From NCBI RefSeq assembly GCF_014269395.1, contig NZ_JACOGK010000007.1:36467-100466 (forward strand): a stretch of DNA of 64,000 nt, given 5' to 3'. The stretch's first letter is position 1; each line of letters begins with the position of its first letter. Below, in pieces: positions 46,483-54,542 of this stretch. The position numbers and the translations under genes are program-made. This stretch comes from Megasphaera hominis. Its GTDB lineage: Bacteria > Bacillota > Negativicutes > Veillonellales > Megasphaeraceae. The notes beneath the pieces are model-generated. The model was not told where the DNA came from and did not search any database. It saw nothing but the letters and a program-made list of their open reading frames with translations.

Positions 46483-47619
46483 ATGAAAGCTATGCCGCCG
46501 TTACAAAAAGGATATTTTGTCGATCGCCCGAATCGCTTTATTGCCCATGTAGAACTGGCTGGGCAGTGTGTGACCTGCCATATGCCCAATCCCGGGCGCA
46601 TGTGGGAGCTGTTATTTCCCAAGGTACCGGTGTATTTGCGGCCGGCTGCGAATAGCGCCCGCAAGACGCCCTACGATATTGTCGGTATCGAACGGGATGG
46701 TGTGCCCATTCTCCTCGATACGCAGTACAATAATGATGCCGCAGCCTGGCTGGTGTCACAGCATCTCGTGCCGGGCTGGGAGGACTGGGATCTCCTGCGG
46801 CGGGAGGTGACTGTCGGCGACAGCCGCTTTGACCTTCTCCTCAGCCGCGGCGAAGAGCTCTTTTTCGTCGAAGTGAAGTCGTGCACCCTCTTTAGCAAAG
46901 AAGGAGCTATGTTTCCCGATGCCGTAACGGAGCGGGGCAGAAAGCACGTCCTCGAACTGGCAGCGATGGCCCAAAAGGGCTGCCATACGGGCATTCTCTT
47001 TCTCGTCCATTGGAACCGGGCCCGTTGGTTCTTACCGGATTATCACACGGATCCGGCCTTTGCGGCAGCCTTTGCCGAGGCGGCGCCATTTTTGGACTGG
47101 AAGGCCTTGGCCGTCGGCTGGGATGCTTCCTTTACTAAGCCGCAGCCGGCCGGTCTTTTGACCTATCCTGAAGCGGTGTTAAAAGAAGAAAACAAAGATC
47201 GTGGCGACTATCTTTTCGTTCTCTCCCTGGCAGAAGCCTGCGATATCGTTATCGGTGCCAAGGGCAGCATGCATTTTCCTAAAGGCTATTACGTCTATGT
47301 CGGTTCGGCCAAGAAGAACCTGGCTGCCCGTCTGGCCCGGCACCAGCGCAAGCGTAAGCACCTGCACTGGCACATTGATTACCTGCGCCAGGCTGCAGCT
47401 GTCGTAGCGGCCATTCCGATCCGTACGGCAGCCGATTTGGAGCACAGCCTGGCCCAGGCCGTAGGTACTGTGGCAGACTGGCGTATAGACGGCTTTGGCT
47501 GTACCGATTGCACCTGCCCCAGTCATCTCTTTGGCTTCCGGGATAATCCCATCCATAGGCGCTCTTTTCTTCAGGTCGTAGAAGACAGCCGCATGAACCG
47601 CCTTGATGAAATGATATAG
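46483..47619 (+). CDS. SfsA-DUF123 fusion protein
   Basis: 378 residues in two parts. The first (about 1-220) is SfsA-like: RPNRFIAHVELAGQCVTCHMPNPGRM, then the nuclease-type residues FDLLL and FFVEVKSCTL with D-x-n-ExK spacing. Family members bind nucleic acid, and some have nuclease activity. The second (about 240-370) is a DUF123 domain (GSMHFPKGYYVYVGSA ... LARHQRKRKHLHWHIDYL ... GFGCTDCTCPSHLFGF), a GIY-YIG-like fold. The ATG at 46483 follows AGAGGAAG. The fusion suggests one nucleic-acid-processing enzyme, but the substrate is unknown. Confidence 0.88.
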   Translation: MKAMPPLQKGYFVDRPNRFIAHVELAGQCVTCHMPNPGRMWELLFPKVPVYLRPAANSARKTPYDIVGIERDGVPILLDTQYNNDAAAWLVSQHLVPGWEDWDLLRREVTVGDSRFDLLLSRGEELFFVEVKSCTLFSKEGAMFPDAVTERGRKHVLELAAMAQKGCHTGILFLVHWNRARWFLPDYHTDPAFAAAFAEAAPFLDWKALAVGWDASFTKPQPAGLLTYPEAVLKEENKDRGDYLFVLSLAEACDIVIGAKGSMHFPKGYYVYVGSAKKNLAARLARHQRKRKHLHWHIDYLRQAAAVVAAIPIRTAADLEHSLAQAVGTVADWRIDGFGCTDCTCPSHLFGFRDNPIHRRSFLQVVEDSRMNRLDEMI

Positions 47620-47715
47620 AATACAATTCTAATTTTACTATTCCTAAAGAATCTATGATATAATACTGGTTATATCCACGTAACCATTTATATTTCATGC
47701 AGGGGGTAGAGAACA

Positions 47716-48303
47716 ATGGAAAGAAATGATGCATTAGCTTTATTACGTAAATATAATGGAGAACCGTTTCATATCATGCATGGCCTGACTGTAGAAGGTG
47801 TCATGCGCTGGTATGCCCAGGAAATGGGCTATGGCGACGAAGCTGATTTTTGGGGTCTCGTCGGCTTATTGCATGACGTAGATTTTGAAAAATATCCGGA
47901 GCAGCACTGCAAAAAGGCACCGGAGCTCTTAAAGGAAATCAATGCTTCTGATGAATTTATCCACGCCGTCGTCTGTCATGGCTATGGCATCTGTGTCGAC
48001 GTAGCGCCGGAACACCAGATGGAAAAGGTCCTCTATGCAGCAGATGAACTGACCGGCCTGATTTGGGCTGCTGCTCAGATGCGTCCTTCTAAGAGCACGA
48101 AGGATATGGAAGTAAAGAGCCTGAAAAAGAAATTTAAGGATAAACGCTTTGCTGCCGGCTGTTCCCGTGACGTCATCGAAAAGGGCGCCGCTGTACTGGG
48201 CTGGGATTTAAATGAGCTCTTTGAAAAGACGATTTTAGCTATGCGCTCCTGCGAAGACCAAGTCCATGAAGAATGCCTGGCTCTCACAGGGGTTGAAAAA
48301 TAA
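47716..48303 (+). CDS. HD-domain hydrolase
   Basis: 195-residue predicted metal-dependent phosphohydrolase. The HD ligands are seen as the His in HIMHGLTVEGVMRW, the HD pair in GLLHDVDFEKYPEQH, the His in VCHGYG and the Asp in YAADELTGL. Such short HDIG-type proteins act on nucleotides or are uncharacterised. The ATG follows GCAGGGGG. Monocistronic. Confidence 0.88.
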   Translation: MERNDALALLRKYNGEPFHIMHGLTVEGVMRWYAQEMGYGDEADFWGLVGLLHDVDFEKYPEQHCKKAPELLKEINASDEFIHAVVCHGYGICVDVAPEHQMEKVLYAADELTGLIWAAAQMRPSKSTKDMEVKSLKKKFKDKRFAAGCSRDVIEKGAAVLGWDLNELFEKTILAMRSCEDQVHEECLALTGVEK

Positions 48304-48350
48304 ACCTGTTTTGTTATATAATGTTTACTAATAAAGGAGGATTGATTACG

Positions 48351-48779
48351 ATGCAGATGAAGAAAAAAATAGGCACGTTAATGATGTCGGTTATGCTGGC
48401 AGCAACCGCTTTAGGTGGTGCCTTGGCCGCACCGGTAGGTACGCTCGATATGCCTCAACTGATCCAACAGCATCCGGGCTTCACGAAAGCCATGGCTTCC
48501 TGGAAGACAGATGTAACAAAAGCCCAGGAAGGCTTCCAGAACGAAATTAAGAAGGATAAGATAACGGATCAGAAACAGCAGCAGGACGTTGCTAAGAAAT
48601 ACGCTGATCAGCTGAACAAGCAGCGCCTCGATTTATTCCTGCCCATCGAAAAAGATATCCTCGCTAAGGCTGACGCCGTCCGCAAGGAAAAAGGTTTGGA
48701 CAATGTCGTTCTGAAAGGCAGCGTCCTGATCGGCCAGTATCAGGATATTACCGCTGATGTAGCCGCAAAAATGAAATAA
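48351..48779 (+). CDS. Skp/OmpH-like periplasmic protein
   Basis: 142 residues with a signal peptide (about 1-26) and a mostly helical mature part rich in Lys/Gln. It has the Skp/OmpH arrangement: a short beta start VGTLDMPQLIQQHPGF, a long helical arm, then the strand ENVVLKGSVLIGQ-type end (DNVVLKGSVLIGQYQDIT). Skp chaperones outer-membrane proteins, which agrees with a diderm cell. The ATG at 48351 follows AAAGGAGG. Ended by the hairpin at 48786-48827. Confidence 0.82.
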   Translation: MQMKKKIGTLMMSVMLAATALGGALAAPVGTLDMPQLIQQHPGFTKAMASWKTDVTKAQEGFQNEIKKDKITDQKQQQDVAKKYADQLNKQRLDLFLPIEKDILAKADAVRKEKGLDNVVLKGSVLIGQYQDITADVAAKMK

Positions 48780-48785
48780 GAATCA

Positions 48786-48827
48786 AAAAAGTTCCACGCA
48801 TGAAACAGTTCATACGTGGAACTTTTT
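48786..48827. terminator. Bidirectional terminator
   Basis: AAAAAGTTCCACG / CGTGGAACTTTTT, shared by the Skp-like gene and the convergent acyl-CoA dehydrogenase gene. Confidence 0.88.
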
Positions 48828-48842
48828 ATGTATAGAGAGCGT

Positions 48843-49994
48843 TTATTTTTTATGGGCAAAGAGATTACTGGAAATGACCAGTTTTTGAATTTCATTGGTC
48901 CCTTCGTAAATTTGTGTGATTTTGGCATCGCGCATCATGCGTTCTACGTGGTATTCTTGCATATAACCGTTACCGCCCAGCATTTGTACACATTCCGTCG
49001 TTATTTTCATAGCTGTATCGGAACAGGTCAATTTGGCAATGGCTGCTGCTGTTGTAAAAGGTTTTCCTTCTTCTTTTAAGGTAGCTGCTTTATAGAGGAC
49101 CAGTCTTGCCTTTTCCAGATCGGCATATAGCTCGGCCATTTTGAAGGCCAAATACTGCTGTTTAACCAAAGGTTTACCGAACTGTTCCCGTTTTTGCAGG
49201 TAGTCCGCGGCGATGGCAAAGGCACCTTCGGCAATACCCAGGGCCTGGGCCGCTACGCCAATGCGGCCGCCGTCCAAGGTGACCATGGCTAACTTAAAGC
49301 CTTCTCCCGGTTTAGCAATCATGTGCTCCGGTGACACGCGGACATTATTCAATACCATCTCCGCTACCTGGGCAGAACGGATCCCCATTTTATGGGCTTT
49401 AGGCCCTACATAAAATCCTTCCATTCCTTTTTCCACGACGAAGGCACACATACTTTTTGTACCGATAGAAGGATCTGTCAGAGCATAGATCACCGTGTAG
49501 TCAGCAATGGGGCCATTGGTATTAAAAATTTTGGTACCGTTCAGGATGTAGCTGTCTCCATCCTTGGTTGCCAGCATTTTTTGGCCCGCTGCGTCCGAGC
49601 CGGCAGAAGGTTCTGTCAGGCCGAAGGAACCAATAGCCTGGCCGCTGGCAATGGGAGCGAGAAAGCGTTTCTTTTGTTCTGCCGTAGCTTGGGAATACAT
49701 GACGCTGCCACCATATAAAGAGGTATTGACAGAATAGGCGATACCAAAAGCGGCGTCTACCTTTGATACTTCTTCTACAGCCAGGATATACGGTAAATAG
49801 CCCATACCGGACCCGCCGAATTCAGTGGGATAGCAAAGACCGAACATGCCCATTTTCCCGAATTCTTTAAATGCGTCCAAGGGAAATTCTTGTTTTTCAT
49901 CCCGTTCGGCAACACCCGGTGCCAAGTGAGCTGCCGTAAATTTACGTACCTGATCGACAAGCTGTTGTTGTTCTGTTGTTAACGAGAAATTCAT
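48843..49994 (-). CDS. Acyl-CoA dehydrogenase (butyryl-CoA dehydrogenase-like)
   Basis: 383-residue flavoenzyme. The N-terminal helical part, the middle beta domain with FGLTEPSAGSDAAG, and the C-terminal domain with LDGGRIGVAAQALGIAEGA and MLGGNGYMQEYHVERMMRDAKITQIYEGTNE are all present. Glu364 in YEGT is the catalytic base, in the position found in short-chain enzymes. No electron-transfer flavoprotein genes are adjacent, so whether it bifurcates electrons or has another acyl chain length cannot be told. The ATG follows AGGAGGTG. A palindrome lies upstream, and a MarR gene is next upstream. Confidence 0.92.
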   Translation of the reverse strand: MNFSLTTEQQQLVDQVRKFTAAHLAPGVAERDEKQEFPLDAFKEFGKMGMFGLCYPTEFGGSGMGYLPYILAVEEVSKVDAAFGIAYSVNTSLYGGSVMYSQATAEQKKRFLAPIASGQAIGSFGLTEPSAGSDAAGQKMLATKDGDSYILNGTKIFNTNGPIADYTVIYALTDPSIGTKSMCAFVVEKGMEGFYVGPKAHKMGIRSAQVAEMVLNNVRVSPEHMIAKPGEGFKLAMVTLDGGRIGVAAQALGIAEGAFAIAADYLQKREQFGKPLVKQQYLAFKMAELYADLEKARLVLYKAATLKEEGKPFTTAAAIAKLTCSDTAMKITTECVQMLGGNGYMQEYHVERMMRDAKITQIYEGTNEIQKLVISSNLFAHKK

Positions 49995-50055
49995 AAAAAC
50001 ACCTCCTGCTATATAGGGAAAAATCTATTATTATTTTTAATTAAAATAATTCGTA

Positions 50056-50073
50056 TTAAGAACTATTTCTTAA
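50056..50073. promoter_or_regulatory. Palindrome TTAAGAACTATTTCTTAA upstream of the acyl-CoA dehydrogenase gene
   Basis: 7-bp arms around 4 bp, in the 221-bp gap between marR and the dehydrogenase gene. A plausible MarR-type operator. Confidence 0.45.
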
Positions 50074-50172
50074 ACAAAGAATATCATGTTCAGGAGGATA
50101 CGTCAATGATCTGCGAAAATGGGTATAGGCAGAGAGAATGCATGCTATAGCTGCAACGTAGAGAAAAGAAAA

Positions 50173-50202
50173 CCGGCCCTGTACACGATTGTACAGGGCC
50201 GG
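50173..50202 (-). terminator. marR terminator
   Basis: CCGGCCCTGTACA / TGTACAGGGCCGG with a tight loop, followed by TTTTC TTTTC on the minus strand, 14 nt after the marR stop. Confidence 0.88.
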
Positions 50203-50215
50203 AGCCATACGATAG

Positions 50216-50635
50216 TCAGCCTTTTTGGTCACACATACGATTGAGAAGGCCTATGAGCTCGTCCTTTTCTTGCGGTGAAAAGATGCTTAAAACCTGATCA
50301 TTCAGCTGATCGATCAGGGCTTGTACCGGTTCCTTGAGGGACAGGCCTTCCTTTGTCGCTTTGACACTGATGCTGCGGCGGTTAGTAGGATTGAGTACGC
50401 GGTCGATAAGGCCCCGTTTTTCCATCCTGTCGAGGACGCCGGAAATGGTAGAATTCTCGACGCGTAAAATCGTCGCGATTTCCTTTGGCGTCAACGATTC
50501 TTCCTGCCAAAGGCAGGCCAATACGCCATACTGTCCCGGCGTAATGCCAAACTGGGACAGGTTTTCCGAAAATATGAGAAATACCTCGTGCTGTGCTACC
50601 GTCAGCAGGTAATTGATACATTTTGTATATTCCAT
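50216..50635 (-). CDS. MarR-family transcription regulator
   Basis: 139-residue winged-helix regulator. The DNA-binding part is LTPKEIATILRVENSTISGVLDRMEKRGLIDRVLNPTNRRSI (about 50-95), including the wing. Dimerisation helices flank it. It lies upstream of the acyl-CoA dehydrogenase gene on the same strand but is separated by a terminator, so it may control that gene or itself. An imperfect palindrome TGATTT-N7-AAATCA (50660-50678) just upstream could be an autoregulatory site. Confidence 0.9.
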   Translation of the reverse strand: MEYTKCINYLLTVAQHEVFLIFSENLSQFGITPGQYGVLACLWQEESLTPKEIATILRVENSTISGVLDRMEKRGLIDRVLNPTNRRSISVKATKEGLSLKEPVQALIDQLNDQVLSIFSPQEKDELIGLLNRMCDQKG

Positions 50636-50868
50636 GAGATTGCTCCCTTTGTTAATGTTTGATTTTTGATATAAATCAGTTTTAGTTTACCATAAGATAT
50701 TCATCAATGCTATGATAAATCTCACGATTTATGGCCGTATCGGCAGAAATTTGCCAGACTGTCTGACTATCTTTGGATTGTATAGCGCCCATAGATGACG
50801 TATAATTAAAGAAATATCATCTCTTCATCGCCTGTGATGGGGGAAAATACAAAGGATATACATCAGTA

Positions 50869-51318
50869 ATGAAAAAAAAGCAAATATTTGGCTTTGACTA
50901 TACCAATAATGAATATATGAAAATCTTCATGTACCTTCTGGTCGGTGGCAGCGCGGCTTTGTTGGAATGGGGATTGTTTTATCTCTTTTTTAGCTGCCTT
51001 ACGGCGTACAGTGTATTTTCACTGCAAACGCAAAATGTTCTGGCTGCGACGACTATGGCCTTTGCCGTTTCTACGTTGTACCACTATCTCTTGTGCAATG
51101 TCTTTGTTTTCGACAGCGGCAGCCGCTATGACCGGGGCGCAGAGGTATCCCTCGTATTTTTGGTCAGTGCCATCGGTCTGGGCTGGAACTTACTTCTCAT
51201 GTGGATTTTTACGTCACCGTCTATTTTAGGCCTGCCGCCTATGCTGGCAAAAATCATGGCCAGTGCGATTGTTACGGTGTGGAATTATTTATCACGTAAA
51301 AAATGGATTTTTAAATAA
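50869..51318 (+). CDS. GtrA-family membrane protein
   Basis: 149 residues with four membrane segments (about 17-42, 55-75, 90-115, 122-143) and the family ending NYLSRKKWIF. GtrA proteins are thought to help flip lipid-linked sugars. No glycosyltransferase is adjacent. The start codon has only a weak AAGGAT ribosome site 11 nt upstream. Confidence 0.87.
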   Translation: MKKKQIFGFDYTNNEYMKIFMYLLVGGSAALLEWGLFYLFFSCLTAYSVFSLQTQNVLAATTMAFAVSTLYHYLLCNVFVFDSGSRYDRGAEVSLVFLVSAIGLGWNLLLMWIFTSPSILGLPPMLAKIMASAIVTVWNYLSRKKWIFK

Positions 51319-51338
51319 TTTGAAAAGGGGTTGGGGAT

Positions 51339-52889
51339 ATGGAAAGAAACCAGCGAGTACTAGAACTGTTGCGGGAAATGATTGCCATTGATAGTGAAAC
51401 CAATACGGAAAAAGAAGTGGATATGGAAAAATATCTGCAAAAAAAATTACTGGCCATGGGTGACAGCGTACAGGTCAGCCTGATCCGGGTCACGAATGAT
51501 CCGGCCGGACGCTCCGTAGTCTGCGGCTTTATTCCAGGCAAAAAGAAAGATACGGTCATTTTTCTGAATCATCATGACGCCGTCAATACAGAGGCCTATG
51601 GTATCTTGCGGGATGATGCATTCTCCCCGGACCGGCTCTTGGCAGAATTGATCAAGTTTGAAAAGGACGAAGTCGTCCTTTCTGATCTGACCAGCGGAGA
51701 ATGGCTCGTTGGCCGTGGTGCCTGTGATATGAAGGGCGGTGCCGCAGCGCAGCTCGCCGTATTTGAAGAATATGCCGCCCAGGGTGGTGGCGATGTAGGT
51801 CTTTTATTTGTCTCCCTGCCTGATGAAGAATCGTACTCTTCCGGTATGCGCACAGCCGTACCGATGTTAAAGGAACTGCGCGATACGTACGGCCTTAGTT
51901 ATCGCGTTCTCATCAATAGTGAACCGAACGAAAAGAAAAACGGAAAAATCGTCGCCTTTACAGGGTCTGTCGGCAAATTATTGCCTGTCGTCCTCGTACA
52001 GGGAAAATCCGTACACGTAGGCAATTACCGTCAGGGCATCAATCCCTTGGGGATCGTATCCCGGATTATTGCAGCGACAGAAGGGGATGCTTCCCTGGCC
52101 GACCGCTGCGGCGAAGAAATGACGCCGCCGCCGGCGTGGATTTACTTGCGCGACCGCAAGCAGCATTATGATGTATCCCTGCCTCAGCGCGTAGCCGCTT
52201 GTGCCAATTTCATGACCTATACGAAGACGCCGGAAGATGTCATGTATATTTTGCGCAATGTAGCCCAAGAAGCTGTAGCTGAAGCCTTGCAGCATGTCGA
52301 TGACGGCCTTTCTATGGAAGTCATCAGCAGCGCCGAATTGCTCAACCGGGCCGCAGCCTATCCCGGCTTTGACGTGTTCTACGAAAACGTCAAAAATAAC
52401 AGCTTCATCCGTCTCCAGGAAGGGGAAACGACGTATGCCCAGGAAACGATCCGCATGATCGAAGCAATCCTCGATTTTACGGGCATGACTGATCCCCTGA
52501 CGATTATTTCCTTTGCACCGCCGTACTATCCAGCCGCCGACAGCCACATGCTTCACGACGAAAAATTCTCCGGTCTCTGCCAGGCCATTAAAGAAGTGAC
52601 GGATATCCGTTACGATCACTATTTTAATGGCGTTTCTGACTGCAGCTATTGCTGTGTGGATCCCAATCTCGATGAATCTCTCTTAGAACATAACCTGCCC
52701 TTGTGGGGCAAATCCTATGGCTTTGATTTCAATGCCATGGCAGAAATGCAGATTCCCTTCCTGCTCCTCGGACCGTGGGGCCGTGATCTGCACGAACGGA
52801 CAGAACGGGTCAATATTGAAAGTGTTTCCGTCAAGCTGCCGGCCGTCTTAGAACGGGTACTTATGTATGTAAAGAATACAGCAGAATAG
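51339..52889 (+). CDS. M20-family metallohydrolase, RocB-like
   Basis: 516-residue zinc amidohydrolase. Metal ligands are seen as HHD (78-80), Asp130 in GRGACDMKGG and the acid pair in DEESYSS. The insertion dimerisation domain follows, then a C-terminal GVSDCSYCCVDPN stretch. The size and pattern resemble RocB 'arginine utilization' proteins rather than classic aminoacylases. The true substrate is unknown. The ATG follows AAAGGGG, 20 bp after gtrA, so the two may be cotranscribed. Confidence 0.88.
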   Translation: MERNQRVLELLREMIAIDSETNTEKEVDMEKYLQKKLLAMGDSVQVSLIRVTNDPAGRSVVCGFIPGKKKDTVIFLNHHDAVNTEAYGILRDDAFSPDRLLAELIKFEKDEVVLSDLTSGEWLVGRGACDMKGGAAAQLAVFEEYAAQGGGDVGLLFVSLPDEESYSSGMRTAVPMLKELRDTYGLSYRVLINSEPNEKKNGKIVAFTGSVGKLLPVVLVQGKSVHVGNYRQGINPLGIVSRIIAATEGDASLADRCGEEMTPPPAWIYLRDRKQHYDVSLPQRVAACANFMTYTKTPEDVMYILRNVAQEAVAEALQHVDDGLSMEVISSAELLNRAAAYPGFDVFYENVKNNSFIRLQEGETTYAQETIRMIEAILDFTGMTDPLTIISFAPPYYPAADSHMLHDEKFSGLCQAIKEVTDIRYDHYFNGVSDCSYCCVDPNLDESLLEHNLPLWGKSYGFDFNAMAEMQIPFLLLGPWGRDLHERTERVNIESVSVKLPAVLERVLMYVKNTAE

Positions 52890-52929
52890 ATAGTTGACAC
52901 TTTGTAATATTGATTGTTTGTAACTAAAC

Positions 52930-53011
52930 TGTAACAATTCTGTAACAATGATATGCTATACTTTTTGCGTATAAAGGTCCACAATAACGAACCTTTTATA
53001 AAGTTATTGTG
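52930..53011 (+). promoter_or_regulatory. ompA leader: TGTAACAAT direct repeat, -10 box and 5' hairpin
   Basis: TGTAACAAT occurs at 52930-52938 and 52941-52949 (11-bp period), followed by TATACT at 52957-52962 with no good -35. This suggests an activator-dependent promoter. A 9-bp stem CACAATAAC / GTTATTGTG with a 14-nt loop (52980-53011) would sit at the very start of the mRNA, like the stabilising 5' hairpin of enterobacterial ompA. Confidence 0.55.
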
Positions 53012-53054
53012 TAGTTTTTATGAATTTATTTATAACAGAAAGCGTGGGGGTATC

Positions 53055-54173
53055 ATGATGAAAAAGAAAGTATTCGCTTTAGTAGCAGCAGCTGCATGTG
53101 TTTCATCATTTGCTTTTGCAACACCGCAGACACAGTTTGAACAGGGCCAGTGGCAATTGGACCTGGGTGCCTGGAATCCGAAGGCTGAAGTAGACAGCGG
53201 CGACATTTATGGTACCGGTGGCGACGTAAGCACCGATACAAAATGGAATTTCCAGGGCGGTCTCGGCTATGCATTCACAAACAGATTGGCTTTGCAGTAT
53301 AACTACTACGGTCTGAAAACCGATGGCAGCAATGAAACTGCCGGTATCGGCACCGATGGTGACGAACACGAAGTCAACCTCGTATATTCCCTGAACAAAA
53401 ACTTCGCTGTATACGCTGGTTGGAACCGCATTAAAAACGATCTCGACGGTGCCAACTGGAGCGATACGAACAACGTTGCCCAGATCGGCTTGATCGCTAA
53501 AGCACCGCTGGCTAAAAACCTCGATTTCTATGCAAAAGGTGCTGTCGGCACGAAGAGCACGGCTCTTTGGGAAGCAGGCCTTGGCTACACCATTGGCGAT
53601 AACTGGGATATCAGTGCCGGCTACCGGTATTTGAACACGAAACTGGCTGATGGCGGCGACGTTATCGATGGCGTTAAATTACATGACGACACGAACATCA
53701 CGTACAAAGGCTTCATTGCCGGCGTATCCTATCGTTTCGGTGGCGGCCACAAAGAAGCTCCGGCTCCGGAACCTGTATACACACCAGCTCCGGAACCCGC
53801 ACCGGTTGTTGAAACACCGGCTCCGGCTCCGAGAAACGACTACTATTTCGAAAGCATCCACTTCGGCTTTGATGAAGATCAGCCGTTGCCGTCGGAACAG
53901 CAGAAACTGGAAAACTTCGTTGCTACAGCAAAAGCTAACCCGACAGATACATTCAAACTCGTTGGTAATACAGACTCCAAGGGCACGAATGCATACAACG
54001 AAGGCTTGTCTCAGCGCCGCGTAGACAACGTAGCTGCATACGCTGAAAGCAAGGGCGTACCGGCTTCGCAGATGAAACTGGAATACAAGGGCGATACCGA
54101 TCCGGTTGCTACGAACGCTACAGCAGCTGGCCGTGCTGACAACCGTCGTGTTGATATTTGGCAGAATAAATAA
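53055..54173 (+). CDS. OmpA-family outer-membrane protein
   Basis: 372 residues. There is a signal peptide (1 to about 21), a beta-barrel of about eight strands (about 25-225, alternating aromatic residues, sequences such as WQLDLGAWNPKAE), a Pro/Ala-rich hinge (about 232-262), and an OmpA-like peptidoglycan-binding domain (about 265-372; GNTDSKGTNAYNEGLSQRRVDNV ... AGRADNRRVDI). This ties the outer membrane to the cell wall and is the clearest sign that the organism is diderm. The ATG pair at 53055/53058 follows GTGGGGG. Codon use suggests high expression. Confidence 0.94.
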   Translation: MMKKKVFALVAAAACVSSFAFATPQTQFEQGQWQLDLGAWNPKAEVDSGDIYGTGGDVSTDTKWNFQGGLGYAFTNRLALQYNYYGLKTDGSNETAGIGTDGDEHEVNLVYSLNKNFAVYAGWNRIKNDLDGANWSDTNNVAQIGLIAKAPLAKNLDFYAKGAVGTKSTALWEAGLGYTIGDNWDISAGYRYLNTKLADGGDVIDGVKLHDDTNITYKGFIAGVSYRFGGGHKEAPAPEPVYTPAPEPAPVVETPAPAPRNDYYFESIHFGFDEDQPLPSEQQKLENFVATAKANPTDTFKLVGNTDSKGTNAYNEGLSQRRVDNVAAYAESKGVPASQMKLEYKGDTDPVATNATAAGRADNRRVDIWQNK

Positions 54174-54188
54174 GCTTCGGCTTAGATC

Positions 54189-54229
54189 AAAAAAACTGTT
54201 GCATGCCTGGTGCATGCAGCAGTTTTTTT
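54189..54229. terminator. ompA terminator
   Basis: AAAAAACTG-TGCATGC / GCATGCA-CAGTTTTTT, with T tracts on both sides. Confidence 0.88.
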
Positions 54230-54292
54230 ACACATTAAATGACATATGTGGATTACGTATAGATCGTTTTCAATTTTACAATGTAAAATTGC

Positions 54293-54321
54293 TTGCTATT
54301 TTACCATTTATGGGCTATAAT
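54293..54321 (+). promoter_or_regulatory. Promoter of SRP RNA
   Basis: TTGCTA, 17-bp spacer, TATAAT, ending about 25 bp before the SRP RNA 5' stem. Confidence 0.75.
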
Positions 54322-54346
54322 TACATAGCTAACATAATAAAAGTAT

Positions 54347-54472
54347 TGGTGCGTGACAATCCGTTGGGACTTATGCAATGGAAACCTATGAACCTCGTCA
54401 GGTCCGAAAGGAAGCAGCGATAAGTAGTCATTTTCATGTGCCATGAGGCAACCTGACGGGTTGTCATACACG
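54347..54472 (+). ncRNA. ffs: Signal recognition particle RNA (small 4.5S type)
   Basis: Domain IV is unmistakable: CCTCGTCAGGTCC, then GAAAGGAAGCAGCGATAAG, the Ffh-binding loop. The 5' strand GTGCGTGACAATCCGT pairs with the 3' strand ACGGGTTGTCATACAC to close a long hairpin, without an Alu domain. It is followed by the terminator at 54490-54520 and then dnaX, the usual Firmicute order. The ends are uncertain by a few bases. Confidence 0.95.
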
Positions 54473-54489
54473 AGTACTTTTCAGTTGGT

Positions 54490-54520
54490 AAAAGCAGCTA
54501 GCCCGTTAGCTGCTTTTTTT
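54490..54520 (+). terminator. SRP RNA terminator
   Basis: AAAGCAGCTA / TAGCTGCTTT with a short loop and T tract, 22 bp before the dnaX start. Confidence 0.88.
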
Positions 54521-54542
54521 AATAGTTTGGAAAGGGATAGTC

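Noticed and set aside
54347..54520. Small ORF in the gap before dnaX
   Set aside because: The sequence is the SRP RNA with its own terminator. No coding signal is needed to explain it.
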